From the NCBI RefSeq assembly GCF_001896205.1, contig NZ_MPNU01000001.1, positions 3,183,992-3,247,991 of the forward strand: a DNA stretch of 64,000 nt, in the 5' to 3' direction. The stretch is from Edwardsiella piscicida. GTDB taxonomy: Bacteria > Pseudomonadota > Gammaproteobacteria > Enterobacterales > Enterobacteriaceae. Position numbers and translations under genes: made by a program. Position 1 is the stretch's first letter. Every line of letters starts with the position of its first letter. The notes beneath the pieces were generated by a model, which saw nothing but the letters and a program-made list of their open reading frames with translations, was not told where the DNA came from and ran no database searches. Below are positions 47,324 through 58,493 of this stretch, one piece after another.

Positions 47324-48904
47324 TCAGATACGGAACTGAGCGATGGTGCCGTGCAGTGACCGCGCGTGCTCCTCCAGCGCGCGGGCATCGCCCGCCAACT
47401 GCTCTGAAAGGGCCGCGTTCTGGCGGATACCGCTGTCCATGAAGGCCACCGCGCTGACGACCCCATCCACCGTTCCGGCCTGCTCGGCGGAGTCTGCGCT
47501 GATCAGATTCACCGCGCGTTTCACCTGCTGCATCGACGCATCAATTTGGGTCATACAGCGCTCGGCGCTGTCAACGGAGTGGGCGTTGCTGCGCACCCGC
47601 TGTACCGAGCGGGCCAACAGCTGGCCGATATCGCGGGCGGCGACCGACGAACGCTGGGCCAGAGAGCGAACCTCTGCGGCCACCACGGCAAAGCCACGCC
47701 CCTGACTGCCGGCCCGCGCCGCTTCAACCGCCGCGTTCAGCGCCAGGATGTTGGTCTGAAACGCGATGGACTCGATGATGCGAGTAATATCGGAGATCTC
47801 CGCCGAATCCTTGATGATGTGCTCCATATCCGCCACCACGGCATGGATCACCCGGCTGCCCTCGGCCACCTGCTCGCCGGCATCGGCCACCAGACTGTCC
47901 GCCTGACCGGCGTTCTCGGAGTTACGCTTTACCGCCGCCGCAAACTGCGCGATCGCCGCCGCCGTCTGCTGAATGGACGAGGACTGACTGTCGCTGCGGG
48001 CGGCCAGATCGCCGCTGCCGCCGGTCAAGCCTTGGCTGACGCCGGAAACCTGCTGTACCGACGTTTTCACCTGCCCCAGCAGATCGGTCAGCGCCCGCTG
48101 CATCTCCTGGGTCGCCGCCAGAATACTGCCCGCCGGCACCGGCGCTATCGCCAATCGATACTGCAGATCGCCCGCGGCAATGGCGTTAATCAGGCGACGC
48201 AGGGCAACCGGCTCGGCGCCCAGCGTACCGCTGATGGTGCGCCGGATCGACATAGCGATCAGCACCACCGTGATGACCGCCAGCGCGGCCAGCGCCAGCA
48301 TCAGAAAGCGAAAGTGTTCGGAGACCCCGCGCGCAACCTGGGTCTGCGCGTTGCTATAGCCATCCTCGATGGTGATAAAGGCATTGATCTGTTTCAGCCA
48401 GGTCACAAAGCGGGGGCCGGCCTGCTGCAGCAGTAGCTGAGACGCCTGCTCGCGCTGCCCCGCCTCGCGCAGGGCGATCACCTGTGCGATCAGCGGCAGG
48501 GTCTGAGACTCCGTCGCCGCCAGTTCGCTATAGACCCGCTGTTCCTCTGCGCTGAACCCGGCGCTGCCGCTGCGCAGCTGCTCCAGATGCTGCCAGGCCC
48601 GCTGATAGTCGCCCCCCAGGCGGCTAATATCTCGCACGATGGGCGCCAGTGCGCCCGGCTCGACCAGCACGACGTCGCGCAGCGCAATGGCGCGATCGTG
48701 TACGCTGCCGCGCAGATCCACCGCCAGCTGCTGCTTCACGTTATTCACATCGTTAATCTGCTCCAGCGAGCTTTTAATCTTACCGACCTGCCACACGCTG
48801 ACCGACGCCAGCAGCAGCACCAGTACCAGCACCACGCCAAAGCAGATGACGATCCGCCCCCCAATTGTCACTCGCTGAAAATAACTGCGTACTGCCGCCA
48901 ACAT
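47324..48904 (-). CDS. methyl-accepting chemotaxis protein
   Basis: A 526-residue transmembrane chemoreceptor. It has a first membrane segment (about 16-38), a periplasmic four-helix-bundle-type sensor (about 40-190), a second membrane segment (about 200-220), a HAMP-like linker (about 221-275) and a cytoplasmic signalling domain. The hairpin tip reads [20 protein letters not shown], the CheA/CheW contact site. The C-terminus ends GTIAQFRI without the NWETF-type pentapeptide, so it likely depends on other receptors for efficient methylation. It is co-oriented with gadBC, but the ligand is unknown. Confidence 0.92.
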   Translation of the reverse strand: MLAAVRSYFQRVTIGGRIVICFGVVLVLVLLLASVSVWQVGKIKSSLEQINDVNNVKQQLAVDLRGSVHDRAIALRDVVLVEPGALAPIVRDISRLGGDYQRAWQHLEQLRSGSAGFSAEEQRVYSELAATESQTLPLIAQVIALREAGQREQASQLLLQQAGPRFVTWLKQINAFITIEDGYSNAQTQVARGVSEHFRFLMLALAALAVITVVLIAMSIRRTISGTLGAEPVALRRLINAIAAGDLQYRLAIAPVPAGSILAATQEMQRALTDLLGQVKTSVQQVSGVSQGLTGGSGDLAARSDSQSSSIQQTAAAIAQFAAAVKRNSENAGQADSLVADAGEQVAEGSRVIHAVVADMEHIIKDSAEISDITRIIESIAFQTNILALNAAVEAARAGSQGRGFAVVAAEVRSLAQRSSVAARDIGQLLARSVQRVRSNAHSVDSAERCMTQIDASMQQVKRAVNLISADSAEQAGTVDGVVSAVAFMDSGIRQNAALSEQLAGDARALEEHARSLHGTIAQFRI

Positions 48905-49401
48905 GACTTTCCCTCAAATAAAATGCCGACCACGCATCGGCTAAATAGGTTTTATCGTTATCCTGTCGTGGGGTAACCCCAGCGCCACCCCGGTAGCCAA
49001 CCGCATCAATACCGACATCGCTCTGGAATAGTTATCCGTAACTACGCTATATCGGCCAGATGCAGCAACAATTCAGTCATCTCGCCGCTTTATTTACCTA
49101 TCGATGAGATAGCAATGACGAATCAATCCGGCGCTAGCGAAATAACGGCGTTTTCTTGCTCAGAGCGCGACGCAGTAAACAGCGATGGATACCCCGATCG
49201 ACCTAGAGCCGATACCCCGGCAGATTTTGCGCCGCCGTACGCCATTCGCGACTATAGTGCTAATAGCGCGTTTTCCGGCAGCTCGGCGCGCGCCTCGGGC
49301 TCCCCTTGAAAAGGCCCCGCGTTGCTGGCAAGATGGCGTAAAATATGTAATACAAAATGCATATTCTATTTATCGATCAATTAAGTGAGGCAGTGACAGT
49401 A
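48905..49401. other. divergent intergenic region, chemoreceptor to hdeB
   Basis: About 500 bases that should hold promoters for the chemoreceptor (left) and hdeB (right). A 64-codon frame at 49115-49309 resembles no protein known to me and is not called. The 80 bases before hdeB are A/T-rich. Confidence 0.5.
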
Positions 49402-49719
49402 ATGAAAATGACGCTACTCGCCGCGGTTCTGGGCACCCTGACGCTGGGCTGCGCCAGCCTGGCCCAAGCCGCCACGGAAACCACGCCGCAGAACATGACC
49501 TGCAAAGAGTTTGTGAACCTGAATCCTAAGGCGATGACGCCGGTCGCATTCTGGATGCTCAATAAAGATACCGATTATAAAGGCGGTGACTACGTCGACT
49601 GGAATGAGGTCGAAACCGTCGCCGTGCCTCAGGTGATGGAAGTCTGCAAGCAGCACCCGCAGAAGAAAGTTATGGATATCAAAGGTCAGATTAAACCTGC
49701 CGGCAACGCGGCGCACTAA
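49402..49719 (+). CDS. hdeB: HdeB-like periplasmic acid-stress chaperone
   Basis: Periplasmic chaperone that prevents protein aggregation at low pH. The start at 49402 gives 105 residues with a signal peptide cleaved after AQA (residue 23). The mature part closely follows E. coli HdeB: MTCKEFVNLNPKAMTPVAFW, then YKGGDYV and EVCKQHPQKK. Cys34 and Cys82 are the expected disulfide pair. HdeA, its usual partner, is not present in the window. A Cys17 inside the signal is not in a proper lipobox. Proximity to gadBC suggests a joint acid-resistance function. Confidence 0.92.
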   Translation: MKMTLLAAVLGTLTLGCASLAQAATETTPQNMTCKEFVNLNPKAMTPVAFWMLNKDTDYKGGDYVDWNEVETVAVPQVMEVCKQHPQKKVMDIKGQIKPAGNAAH

Positions 49720-49842
49720 TCCACCGTCGCCCGGCTCCGCTGAGTCGGGCGCGTTTCTCCCTCGCCTCCCCACGCCGAATGGACAGCCCACCCGCAGTGC
49801 CTACACTTAATGGGCTCCCAGTCAGCCTAGCGCGGAGGCGCC

Positions 49843-50511
49843 ATGCGGCCAACGATATCCCCACAGGCGTTACCCGAGCGGCCCCACCGCGTCTACATCG
49901 TCGCCCCCTGCCCCTTTTTTGCCCAGGGACTGGCGGCCCTGCTGGCTCCGTATCTGGAAACGCACCTGCTCCCCTCCCTACAGGCGCTAAGCCACGATCG
50001 GCTGGACGCCGGACCGACGAGGGCCATCGTCTGTACCGGCGCGCTGAACAGCCAGCGCCTTAGCGAACTGAGTCAGCTGGTCGCCCGTCTACGACGACGC
50101 CATCCCGCGGGGCTGCAGCTGCTGGCCGTACTGGATGCCCGTCATCCCGGCCTGGAGCGTCTGCTGCTGGCGATGGGATTCGACGCCGTCTGGTATGACC
50201 GTCTTAACCTGACCCAGTGGCTGCTGCACCTGGCCCACTGGCTCGACATCCGCCCCACGGCGGAGCGGATCGCCGTGCGCCCCTATCTCACCGAACGGGA
50301 GCTGCGGGTGCTGAAATGGAGCGCCGAGGGCGCCTCGCTGCCGACTATGGCCCAACAGCACGGCGTCAGCGTGAAAAGCCTCTACAGTCAGCGCCGCTCC
50401 GCGCTGCATAAGCTAGGGCTGACCCGCACCCGCGAGTGGCTACAGCTCTCCGCCTCCCTGCTGCGTACGCCGCCCTTTGCCATCAAACGCCGCCGCACGC
50501 CGCCGGCCTGA
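49843..50511 (+). CDS. LuxR-family helix-turn-helix regulator with a degenerate receiver-like N-terminus
   Basis: A 222-residue protein. The C-terminal LuxR/GerE DNA-binding domain (about 146-210) reads LTERELRVLKWSAEGASLPT and then VSVKSLYSQRRSALHKLGLTR. The N-terminal half (about 15-135) has the size and strand pattern of a receiver (HRVYIVAPCPFFAQGLAALL) but lacks a clear phospho-acceptor aspartate in the expected place. It belongs with RcsA/BglJ-type regulators in architecture. The ribosome site is GCGGAGG. Located after hdeB in the same direction, it is a candidate regulator of the acid cluster, by position only. Confidence 0.8.
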   Translation: MRPTISPQALPERPHRVYIVAPCPFFAQGLAALLAPYLETHLLPSLQALSHDRLDAGPTRAIVCTGALNSQRLSELSQLVARLRRRHPAGLQLLAVLDARHPGLERLLLAMGFDAVWYDRLNLTQWLLHLAHWLDIRPTAERIAVRPYLTERELRVLKWSAEGASLPTMAQQHGVSVKSLYSQRRSALHKLGLTRTREWLQLSASLLRTPPFAIKRRRTPPA

Positions 50512-50673
50512 TCGCCGCGGGCGCCCCGCAAAACGCGCTCGCGGTTCCCCTGCCCGAAAGAGTTGGTTATCATGCTCAGTTAACGGTTTTCTGGCCTGGG
50601 CATGCCCGGTCGCGGGCACACCTGTCCGCCGCTCTCCCGTCAGGCCGGTTCTATCACACGGATACGCAGACCT

Positions 50674-53232
50674 ATGACCACCACGGACAATCTTGACGCT
50701 CACACCCCGATGATGCAGCAGTATCTGCGCCTCAAGGCGCAGCACCCCGACATCCTGCTGTTTTACCGGATGGGAGACTTTTACGAACTGTTTTATGACG
50801 ATGCCCGCCGTGCGTCACAGCTGCTGGATATCTCCCTGACCAAACGCGGTGCCTCCGCCGGGGAGCCGATCCCGATGGCCGGCGTGCCTTATCACGCGGT
50901 AGAGAACTACCTGGCCAAGCTGGTGCAGCTGGGGGAGTCGGTGGCCATCTGCGAACAGATTGGCGATCCCGCCACCAGCAAGGGGCCGGTAGAGCGTAAG
51001 GTGGTGCGGATCGTGACGCCGGGCACCGTCAGCGATGAGGCGCTGCTCAGCGAGCGGCAGGACAACCTGCTGGCGGCGATCTGGCAGTCGCCCAACGGCT
51101 TTGGCTACGCCACGCTGGATATCAGCTCTGGACGCTTCCGCGCCGCTGAGCCGCAGGACGCCGATAGCATGGCCGCGGAGCTGCAGCGCACCAATCCGGC
51201 GGAGCTGCTGTATCCAGAAGAGTTTGCCGCCATGGCGCTGATCGAGCAGCGCCGTGGACTACGCCGCCGCCCGATGTGGGAGTTCGAGCTAGAGACCGCC
51301 CGCCAGCAGCTCAACCTGCAGTTCGGCACCCGCGATCTGAGCGGCTTTGGCGTCGAACAGGCTCCCCTGGCGCTGCGCGCCGCCGGCTGCCTGCTGCAGT
51401 ATGCCAAAGACACCCAGCGCACCATGCTGCCCCATATCCGTGCCATCACCATGGAGCGCCAGCAGGACGGCATCATTATGGACGCCGCCACCCGCCGCAA
51501 TCTGGAGCTGACCCAGAATCTGGCCGGTGGCCAAGAGAACACCCTGGCGGCGGTGCTGGACGCCAGCGTCACCGCGATGGGCAGCCGAATGCTCAAACGC
51601 TGGCTGCATATGCCTATCCGCGATCGCCAGGCGCTGCAGCGGCGTCAGGACGCTATCGAGGCGCTGCTGCCGCTGATTGATGAGCTGCAGCCCCTGCTGC
51701 GCCAGGTCGGCGATCTGGAGCGCATTCTGGCCCGGCTGGCGCTGCGCAGCGCCCGTCCGCGCGATCTGGCGCGCATGCGCGTCGCCTTCCAACAGCTGCC
51801 AACCCTACAAACCCTGCTCGGCGAGCGCGGCGGTGAGGCGCTGGCGCCGCTGGCGCGTCAGGCGGGCCGCTTCGATGCCCTGTGCGAACTGCTGGAGCGG
51901 GCGCTGGTTGACACGCCGCCGGTGCTGGTGCGCGACGGCGGCGTGATCGCCAGCGGCTATCACGCCGAGCTCGACGAATGGCGTGCGCTGGCGGACGGCG
52001 CCAGCGACTACCTCGATCGGCTGGAGATCCGCGAACGTGAGAAGCTGGGGCTGGATACCCTGAAGGTCGGCTTTAACGCGGTGCACGGCTACTATATTCA
52101 GGTCAGCCGCGGACAGAGTCACCTGGTGCCTATCCACTACGTTCGCCGCCAGACGCTGAAAAACGCCGAGCGCTACATTATCCCCGAACTGAAAGAGTAT
52201 GAGGATAAGGTACTGACCTCGAAGGGCAAGGCGCTGGCGCTGGAGAAGCAGCTGTATGACGAGCTGTTCGACCTGCTGCTGCCGCACCTGGCGGAGCTGC
52301 AGCAGAGCGCGACGGCGCTGGCCGAGCTGGACGTCCTGAGCGGCCTGGCCGAGCGGGCCGACCGCTACGGCTACGTCCGCCCACAGCTGAGCGAACGCGC
52401 CGGGATCAATATCGAAGAGGGGCGCCACCCGGTAGTGGAGCAGGTGCTCAAAGAGCCCTTTATCGCCAACCCGCTGACCCTGTCCAGCGCACGGCGCATG
52501 CTGGTGATCACCGGCCCCAACATGGGCGGCAAGAGTACCTATATGCGCCAGGCGGCGCTGATCGTGCTGATGGCGCACATCGGCAGCTTTGTCCCGGCGC
52601 AGCGCGCCGTTATCGGCCCGGTCGATCGCATCTTTACCCGCGTCGGCGCCGCCGACGATCTGGCCTCCGGCCGCTCTACATTTATGGTGGAGATGACCGA
52701 AACGGCCAATATCCTACACAACGCGACCGAGCACAGCCTGGTGCTGATGGATGAGATTGGCCGCGGCACCTCCACCTACGACGGCCTGTCGCTGGCCTGG
52801 TCCTGCGCCGAAAGCCTGGCCAGCCGCATCAAGGCGATGACGCTGTTCGCCACCCACTACTTTGAGCTGACCACCCTGCCGGAGAAGCTGGAGGGGGTCT
52901 ACAACGTGCATCTGGACGCGCTGGAGCACGGCGAGACCATCGCCTTTATGCACAGCGTACAGGACGGCGCGGCCAGTAAGAGCTACGGGCTGGCGGTGGC
53001 CGCGTTGGCCGGGGTGCCGCGCGAGGTGATCAAGCGCGCGCGCCAGAAGCTGCGCGAGCTGGAAACCCTGTCGCAGCACGGCAGTCAGAGCCAGGCAGAC
53101 AGCGCTCAGCTGCCGCTACTGGTCGAGGCGGAGCCGTCGGCGGCGCTGGAGGCGCTGACGGCGATCGATCCCGATGCGCTGACGCCGCGCCAGGCGCTGG
53201 ACTGGCTCTATCGCCTCAAGGGGATGCTGTAG
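50674..53232 (+). CDS. mutS: MutS, DNA mismatch recognition protein
   Basis: Recognises base mismatches and small loops and, with MutL and MutH, starts methyl-directed repair. The 852 residues match E. coli MutS: mismatch-wedge motif F36-Y37-E38 in MGDFYELF, connector, lever and clamp domains, then the ABC-type ATPase with Walker [10 protein letters not shown] (about 614-622) and [14 protein letters not shown]. The start at 50674 ([18 protein letters not shown]) aligns with E. coli although its ribosome site is weak; an upstream frame to 50602 is rejected. It is convergent with rpoS. Confidence 0.98.
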   Translation: MTTTDNLDAHTPMMQQYLRLKAQHPDILLFYRMGDFYELFYDDARRASQLLDISLTKRGASAGEPIPMAGVPYHAVENYLAKLVQLGESVAICEQIGDPATSKGPVERKVVRIVTPGTVSDEALLSERQDNLLAAIWQSPNGFGYATLDISSGRFRAAEPQDADSMAAELQRTNPAELLYPEEFAAMALIEQRRGLRRRPMWEFELETARQQLNLQFGTRDLSGFGVEQAPLALRAAGCLLQYAKDTQRTMLPHIRAITMERQQDGIIMDAATRRNLELTQNLAGGQENTLAAVLDASVTAMGSRMLKRWLHMPIRDRQALQRRQDAIEALLPLIDELQPLLRQVGDLERILARLALRSARPRDLARMRVAFQQLPTLQTLLGERGGEALAPLARQAGRFDALCELLERALVDTPPVLVRDGGVIASGYHAELDEWRALADGASDYLDRLEIREREKLGLDTLKVGFNAVHGYYIQVSRGQSHLVPIHYVRRQTLKNAERYIIPELKEYEDKVLTSKGKALALEKQLYDELFDLLLPHLAELQQSATALAELDVLSGLAERADRYGYVRPQLSERAGINIEEGRHPVVEQVLKEPFIANPLTLSSARRMLVITGPNMGGKSTYMRQAALIVLMAHIGSFVPAQRAVIGPVDRIFTRVGAADDLASGRSTFMVEMTETANILHNATEHSLVLMDEIGRGTSTYDGLSLAWSCAESLASRIKAMTLFATHYFELTTLPEKLEGVYNVHLDALEHGETIAFMHSVQDGAASKSYGLAVAALAGVPREVIKRARQKLRELETLSQHGSQSQADSAQLPLLVEAEPSAALEALTAIDPDALTPRQALDWLYRLKGML

Positions 53233-53236
53233 CGAT

Positions 53237-53273
53237 AAAAAAAACGGTGAAGCAAGGCTTCACCGTTTTTTTT
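53237..53273. terminator. bidirectional terminator between mutS and rpoS
   Basis: CGGTGAAGC / GCTTCACCG (53245-53265) with a 3-nt loop is flanked by eight A on one side and eight T on the other. It works on both strands for the two convergent genes. Confidence 0.95.
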
Positions 53274-53284
53274 GACCGCATCGC

Positions 53285-54271
53285 TCAGCGGAACAGGGCT
53301 TCGATACTCAGCCCCTGCATCTGCAGGATCTCACGCAGGCGCCGCAGCCCTTCAACCTGAATTTGACGCACCCGCTCACGGGTCAGGCCAATCTCTCGCC
53401 CGACGTCCTCCAGCGTGGCGGCCTCATAGCCCAGCAGGCCAAAGCGGCGCGCCAGCACCTCGCGCTGCTTGGCGTTCAGCTCAAACAGCCACTTGACGAT
53501 GCTCTGCTTCATGTCGTCGTTCTGGGTGCAATCCTCCGGCCCGCTTTCGTTCTCATCGGTCAGAATATCCAGCAGCGCCTTCTCCGAATCACCGCCCAGC
53601 GGGGTATCCACCGAGGTGATCCGCTCGTTAAGGCGCAGCATGCGGCTGACGTCATGCACCGGCTTCTCCAGCCGCTCGGCGATCTCCTCCGCGCTCGGCT
53701 CATGGTCCAGCTTATGAGAGAGTTCGCGGGCGGTACGCAGATAGACGTTAAGCTCTTTAACGATATGGATAGGCAGGCGAATGGTGCGAGTCTGGTTCAT
53801 GATGGCCCGTTCAATGGTCTGACGGATCCACCAGGTGGCGTAGGTCGAAAAGCGGAAGCCGCGCTCCGGGTCAAACTTCTCGACCGCGCGGATCAGACCC
53901 AGGTTACCCTCTTCGATCAGATCCAGCAGCGCCAGGCCGCGGTTGCTGTAGCGACGGGAGATCTTCACCACCAGCCGCAGGTTGCTTTCGATCATCCGCT
54001 TACGCGATGCCTCATCCCCGCGCAGAGCGCGGCGAGCGAAGAAAACCTCTTCCTCTGCCGTCAGCAGCGGCGCATAGCCGATTTCGCCAAGATAGAGCTG
54101 CGTGGCGTCCAAAACGCGCTGTGAAACAGACTGAGACAGCAATTCATCATCGGTAATGTCATTTTCCATGGACTCTTCAACGAGGGCCTTCTCGTCAAAA
54201 CCGTCCTCAACGCCATCCTCCAACTCGACTTCATCATGTAATTCGTTAACTTTCAGCGTAGTATGACTCAT
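53285..54271 (-). CDS. rpoS: RpoS, stationary-phase/general stress sigma factor
   Basis: Sigma-38, which directs RNA polymerase to stress and stationary-phase genes, including many acid-resistance genes. The 328 residues match E. coli RpoS: region 1.2 ([17 protein letters not shown]), region 2 with [20 protein letters not shown] and [16 protein letters not shown], region 3 with the RssB-contact stretch around [11 protein letters not shown], and region 4 with [20 protein letters not shown]. nlpD lies upstream in the same direction; in E. coli the main rpoS promoter is inside nlpD, which probably holds here. Confidence 0.98.
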   Translation of the reverse strand: MSHTTLKVNELHDEVELEDGVEDGFDEKALVEESMENDITDDELLSQSVSQRVLDATQLYLGEIGYAPLLTAEEEVFFARRALRGDEASRKRMIESNLRLVVKISRRYSNRGLALLDLIEEGNLGLIRAVEKFDPERGFRFSTYATWWIRQTIERAIMNQTRTIRLPIHIVKELNVYLRTARELSHKLDHEPSAEEIAERLEKPVHDVSRMLRLNERITSVDTPLGGDSEKALLDILTDENESGPEDCTQNDDMKQSIVKWLFELNAKQREVLARRFGLLGYEAATLEDVGREIGLTRERVRQIQVEGLRRLREILQMQGLSIEALFR

Positions 54272-54322
54272 AGCTGTACCCTACCCGTGATTTGCGAGCA
54301 GGATACAGCGATCCTGCTCAAA

Positions 54323-55279
54323 CTATCGCTGCGGCAGATATTGCAGCGGGTTTACGGATTTTCCCTTGTAACGAATTTCAAAGTGCAATCTAACTGAGCT
54401 GGCACCGGTACTGCCCATGGTGGCAATTTTTTGACCCGCCTTCACCTCTTGTTGCTCCCGGACCAGCATGGTGTCGTTATGGGCGTAGGCGCTCAGGTAA
54501 TCATCATTATGCTTAATGATGATCAGGTTTCCATAGCCGCGCAGCGCATTACCGGCATAGACCACCCGCCCATCGGCGGTGGCCAGCACCGGCTGCCCAC
54601 GCGAGCCTGCGATATCGATCCCCTTGTTGCCCCCTTCGGCCGACGAGAAGTTTTCGATAATCTTACCGTCAGTCGGCCAGCGCCAAGTCCCTACCGGCGC
54701 CGAGCTGGATGACGATGCGGAAACGGCGGGCGCAGCGCTTGCCGCCCCGGCTGCAGGCAACATTCTGCCTACATTCTGTTTACCCGAAGGGTCAGAATAC
54801 GCGCTGGCTGATGTAGAATCAACATTCGTCGTCTGAATTTGTGCACTGCTTGGCTGAGCGGGAACAATATTATTGGAGGCCAACATACCGCCGCCGCTGC
54901 CACCGTTTCCACCGATGCGAATAACCTGCCCGACATTCAGGCTATAAGGCGCCTGAATATTATTGCGTGCGGCCAGATCGCGGAAATCGCTGCCGGTGAT
55001 CCAGGCGATATAAAACAGCGTATCGCCGCGCTTAACGGTATAGGCTTCGCCGTTATAGCTCCCCTTGGGAATCGACTGGTAGCTGCGGTTATACACAATA
55101 TGCCCGCTGGCATCCGTTTGCACATGACCGCCGGAAGAGAGCATGCGGCCGCCGCCCGAGCCATTTACAGAGCTTATCGGTGCGGAATTATCACTACTGC
55201 TACACCCCGCCAGCCACATTGTAACCAGCGTACACATCGCCACCCGGCGCCATTTAATCATTGGGCTTCCCATGCTCAT
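54323..55279 (-). CDS. nlpD: NlpD, murein hydrolase activator lipoprotein
   Basis: Outer-membrane lipoprotein with a degenerate LytM domain that activates the amidase AmiC during septum splitting. The 318-residue form starting at 55279 (MSMGSP) aligns with the E. coli start; an ATG two codons later has better ribosome spacing. The lipobox is LAGC (Cys26). A LysM domain ([17 protein letters not shown]) and a low-complexity Ser/Ala linker precede the LytM/M23 domain ([20 protein letters not shown] to the C-terminus). It is shorter than E. coli NlpD because the Gln-rich linker is missing. Confidence 0.95.
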   Translation of the reverse strand: MSMGSPMIKWRRVAMCTLVTMWLAGCSSSDNSAPISSVNGSGGGRMLSSGGHVQTDASGHIVYNRSYQSIPKGSYNGEAYTVKRGDTLFYIAWITGSDFRDLAARNNIQAPYSLNVGQVIRIGGNGGSGGGMLASNNIVPAQPSSAQIQTTNVDSTSASAYSDPSGKQNVGRMLPAAGAASAAPAVSASSSSSAPVGTWRWPTDGKIIENFSSAEGGNKGIDIAGSRGQPVLATADGRVVYAGNALRGYGNLIIIKHNDDYLSAYAHNDTMLVREQQEVKAGQKIATMGSTGASSVRLHFEIRYKGKSVNPLQYLPQR

Positions 55280-55589
55280 GACTCCCCCATGACAGCATTC
55301 TTCTCTTAAATAAGTCATTCGATATACCCGGAAAACGCCGGATTAGCATCGGCCTGCGCTGGCCGAAAGGCATTGATATCGCTCAGCCAATTATTTTATT
55401 CATACCCTAAGGCAGGGATTGGACACTAAAAAGCGCCCGCAGGTCAAATACGGATTAAGTAAGAATTATCCCTATTCGCCTCGGCAGGACGCGCGGGGAA
55501 AGTCTACGGCGCGCTCCGCCGCCGATCATCCGTATCTCAGCATAACGGCAATTGCGCCGCCCTGCACGGCGAGGCGTGCCATTACCCCG
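55280..55589. other. pcm-nlpD intergenic region
   Basis: About 310 bases, roughly twice the E. coli spacing. No gene or clear terminator is seen. It should carry a promoter for nlpD. Confidence 0.45.
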
Positions 55590-56228
55590 TCAAGCCAGCT
55601 CGCCGCTCACCAGCGGGACAAAGCGCACCGGTTCGATCGATTCGACCAGGTATTCGTCGCCGCGCCGCTGGATACGCCGTAAAAACTGGGGCTGGGACTG
55701 CTCACCGACCGGCAGCACCAGGCGTCCCCCCTCGGCCAATTGCGCCAGCAGCGCCGGCGGGATCTCCGGGGCGGCGGCGGTCACGATAATGGCATCGAAG
55801 GGGCCGCGCGACGCCCAGCCCTGCCAACCATCGCCGTGGCGGGTCGATACATTGTGTAAATCCAGCTGCTTAAGACGCCGTTTAGCCTGCCATTGCAGGC
55901 TCTTGATCCGCTCGACCGAATAGACATGAGGCACCAGGTGCGCCAGCACCGCCGTCTGATAGCCGGAGCCGGTGCCGATCTCCAGCACCCGCGAGGCTGC
56001 CTGCAGCGCCAGCAGCTCGGTCATCCGCGCCACCATATAGGGCTGGGAGATGGTCTGTCCTAACCCTATCGGCAGCGCCGTGTTGTCATAGGCCTTATGG
56101 GACATGGCCTCATCGATAAAGCGTTCGCGCGGCACCGAGGCGATAGCCTTCAGCACCGCCTCATCGCGGATTCCCTGACGCATCAGCTGCTGGATCAGCA
56201 GCAGAACCCGGCGATCGACGTCTACCAT
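55590..56228 (-). CDS. pcm: Pcm, protein-L-isoaspartate O-methyltransferase
   Basis: Repairs isoaspartyl residues in aged proteins using SAM. The 212 residues match E. coli Pcm, with [20 protein letters not shown] motif [13 protein letters not shown] and [14 protein letters not shown]. Its start overlaps the surE stop by seven bases, so the two are coupled. It is part of the truD-surE-pcm series leading to nlpD-rpoS. Confidence 0.97.
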   Translation of the reverse strand: MVDVDRRVLLLIQQLMRQGIRDEAVLKAIASVPRERFIDEAMSHKAYDNTALPIGLGQTISQPYMVARMTELLALQAASRVLEIGTGSGYQTAVLAHLVPHVYSVERIKSLQWQAKRRLKQLDLHNVSTRHGDGWQGWASRGPFDAIIVTAAAPEIPPALLAQLAEGGRLVLPVGEQSQPQFLRRIQRRGDEYLVESIEPVRFVPLVSGELA

Positions 56229-56986
56229 GCCGCACCGCCCTTATCCACCCGGCCCAGCCACTCCGCCAACCGCTCACGCGCGCCGTGGGCGGTCAGATCC
56301 ACCTGCAGCGGCGTCACGGAGATATAGCCCGCCGCCACGGCGGCGAAATCGGTCTCTTCGCCGGCGTCCTGTTTGGCCCCCGGCGGGCCGATCCACATCA
56401 GCGGCTTACCGCGCGGATCCTGCTGATGGATCACCGTCTGCGCTGGATGACGACTGCCGCAGCGGGTCACGCGCCAGCCGCGGATCGCCGCCAGCGGAAC
56501 GTCCGGCACGTTCACGTTCAGGATGCGCCCGCTGCGCAGCGGCGCATCGGAGAGCATACGCAGCAGTCGGCAGGTCACCGCCGCCGCCGTGTCATAGTGG
56601 CGCTCGCCGTCCAGCGACACCGCCAGCGCCGGAAAGCCCAGATGACGCCCCTCCATCGCCGCCGCCACCGTGCCGGAGTAGATCACGTCGTCGCCCAGGT
56701 TAGGACCGGCGTTGATGCCGGCGATCACGATATCCGGGCGCGGGCGCATCAGCGCATTGACCCCCAGATAGACGCAGTCGGTCGGCGTGCCGTCGATCAC
56801 GCTGATGTCGCCGTTGGCCAAGGTTTCGCTGCGCAGCGGCGACTCCAGCGTCAGGGCATTGGAGGCCCCGCTGCGGTTGCGGTTCGGGGCGACGACCTGC
56901 ACCTGGGCAAACTCACGCAGCGCCTCCGCCAGCGTCTGAATACCGGGAGCCGTTACGCCATCATCATTACTCAGCAAGATCCGCAT
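56222..56986 (-). CDS. surE: SurE, 5'/3'-nucleotidase and exopolyphosphatase
   Basis: Metal-dependent phosphatase active on nucleoside monophosphates and polyphosphate, linked to stationary-phase survival. The 254 residues start [10 protein letters not shown], with metal ligands D8 and D9, and contain [27 protein letters not shown] and [13 protein letters not shown]. The ATG at 56986 lies inside the end of truD (20-base overlap); a longer frame adds nine residues without support. Confidence 0.96.
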   Translation of the reverse strand: MRILLSNDDGVTAPGIQTLAEALREFAQVQVVAPNRNRSGASNALTLESPLRSETLANGDISVIDGTPTDCVYLGVNALMRPRPDIVIAGINAGPNLGDDVIYSGTVAAAMEGRHLGFPALAVSLDGERHYDTAAAVTCRLLRMLSDAPLRSGRILNVNVPDVPLAAIRGWRVTRCGSRHPAQTVIHQQDPRGKPLMWIGPPGAKQDAGEETDFAAVAAGYISVTPLQVDLTAHGARERLAEWLGRVDKGGAAW

Positions 56987-58013
56987 CGGGGTTTTCCTGA
57001 CAGAACAGTTCACGCACCACGCTGGTGGCGAAACTACCGGCGGGCAGATCGAAGGTCAGCTCGACGGTGGCGTCATCCCACCAGTTCCAGGCCATCGCCT
57101 GCGGCTGCAGCAGCACCGCCCGGCGCGCCGGCTCTACCCGCTCACGCGTCAGCAGGGCCTGCAGATCAGCATACTCAGACAACACTCGACGTTCAAACTC
57201 CGCCGCATCGCCGCCGACGCCGCCGTCACCGTCGCCCGGCAGCGCCGCCGTAATGCGCAGTTCGCCGGCGTCCAGCCGCTGCTGCAGCGTCGCCAGCTCC
57301 GCCTCTTGGGCGACAAACCAACTGCCGCGCCCGGTCAGCTGCAGCGCGTCGCCAGCCAGGGCCCGAGAAAAACAGCCCGCCGCCAGCCGCTCGCTCACCA
57401 GCCGATTAAACAGCGCGCTGCGCGCCGCGGAGAGATAGAAGCCGCGCTTGGCACGCTCGTTAACTCGAATCTGATCGGCGGCCCAGCGACGCGCCTGCTG
57501 CAGGTTGTTGCCGCCGCGGCCAAAGCGCTGCTCGCCGAAATAGTTGGGCACGCCCTGTGCCGCCACCCGGCGCAGGCGCTCTTCGACCTCGGCGCTATCG
57601 CTGATATGGCGCAGTACCAGGCGGAACTGGTTGCCGCGCAGCGTACCGATACGCAGCTTCTTCCGATGACGGGTCACGGCCAGAACCTGGCACCCCTCCA
57701 GCACAAACTGGCTGAAGTCTGGGGTATCGCGCCCCGGCAGATGCAGGCAGAACCACTGCTCGGTCACCGCATGACGATCCTTCAGCCCGGCGTAGCTGAC
57801 CGAGCGCGCGGCGATACGGGCAAAGCGAGCCAGGTTCTCCGCCACAAACTGGGTGTTGCACCCCTCTTTACGCAGGCGAACCAGCACATGCTCACCCTCG
57901 CCGTCCGGGGCGAATCCCAGATCCTCTGCGACAAAAAAATCCTCGGCGAAAGCCTTGAGCACTCCGGTCGCCGCCGGGCGCCCGTGCAGATACTGCAGCG
58001 TGGAAAACTCCAT
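56967..58013 (-). CDS. truD: TruD, tRNA pseudouridine(13) synthase
   Basis: Forms pseudouridine at position 13 of tRNA-Glu. The 348-residue protein has the TruD catalytic segment [16 protein letters not shown] with Asp79 equal to the E. coli catalytic Asp80. It also has [13 protein letters not shown] and the insertion-domain motif [16 protein letters not shown]. It is 3 bases after ispF and overlaps surE. Confidence 0.96.
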   Translation of the reverse strand: MEFSTLQYLHGRPAATGVLKAFAEDFFVAEDLGFAPDGEGEHVLVRLRKEGCNTQFVAENLARFARIAARSVSYAGLKDRHAVTEQWFCLHLPGRDTPDFSQFVLEGCQVLAVTRHRKKLRIGTLRGNQFRLVLRHISDSAEVEERLRRVAAQGVPNYFGEQRFGRGGNNLQQARRWAADQIRVNERAKRGFYLSAARSALFNRLVSERLAAGCFSRALAGDALQLTGRGSWFVAQEAELATLQQRLDAGELRITAALPGDGDGGVGGDAAEFERRVLSEYADLQALLTRERVEPARRAVLLQPQAMAWNWWDDATVELTFDLPAGSFATSVVRELFCQENPDADLAE

Positions 58014-58016
58014 CGA

Positions 58017-58490
58017 TCACTCCTTGACCAGCAGGGCCACCGCTTCGCAGGCGATCCCCTCGCCGCGTCCGGTAAAGCCCAGCTTTTCAGTGGTGGTCGC
58101 CTTCACGTTGACATCATCGATCGGGCACTGTAAATCCTCGGCCAGAAACACCCGCATCTGCGGAATGTGCGGCGCCATCTTCGGCGCCTGGGCAATCAGG
58201 GTAATGTCCAGATTACCCAGACGGTAGCCCTTGGCGCGAATGCGACGGTATGCCTCACGCAGCAGCGCGCGGCTGTCCGCCCCCTTATAGGCGGGATCCG
58301 TATCCGGGAACAGCTTGCCGATATCCCCCAGGGCCGCCGCCCCCAGCAGGGCGTCGGTCGCCGCATGCAGGGCGACATCGCCATCGGAATGGGCCAGCAG
58401 CCCCTGTGGGTGCGCGATGCGCACGCCGCCGATAATCAGCGGCCCTTCGCCGCCGAAGCGGTGAACGTCAAAACCGTGACCAATTCTCAT
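58017..58490 (-). CDS. ispF: IspF, 2-C-methyl-D-erythritol 2,4-cyclodiphosphate synthase
   Basis: Fifth enzyme of the MEP isoprenoid pathway, cyclising CDP-ME-2-phosphate with loss of CMP. The 157 residues show zinc ligands D8 and H10 in GHGFDVHRF, then [19 protein letters not shown] with a third ligand, FPDTD, and the C-terminal [17 protein letters not shown]. It is three bases from ispD, giving an ispD-ispF pair as in E. coli. Confidence 0.97.
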   Translation of the reverse strand: MRIGHGFDVHRFGGEGPLIIGGVRIAHPQGLLAHSDGDVALHAATDALLGAAALGDIGKLFPDTDPAYKGADSRALLREAYRRIRAKGYRLGNLDITLIAQAPKMAPHIPQMRVFLAEDLQCPIDDVNVKATTTEKLGFTGRGEGIACEAVALLVKE

Positions 58491-58493
58491 CGG

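Noticed and set aside
49115-49309. 64-codon open frame upstream of hdeB
   Set aside because: No recognisable features. It could be a small protein but cannot be supported from sequence alone.
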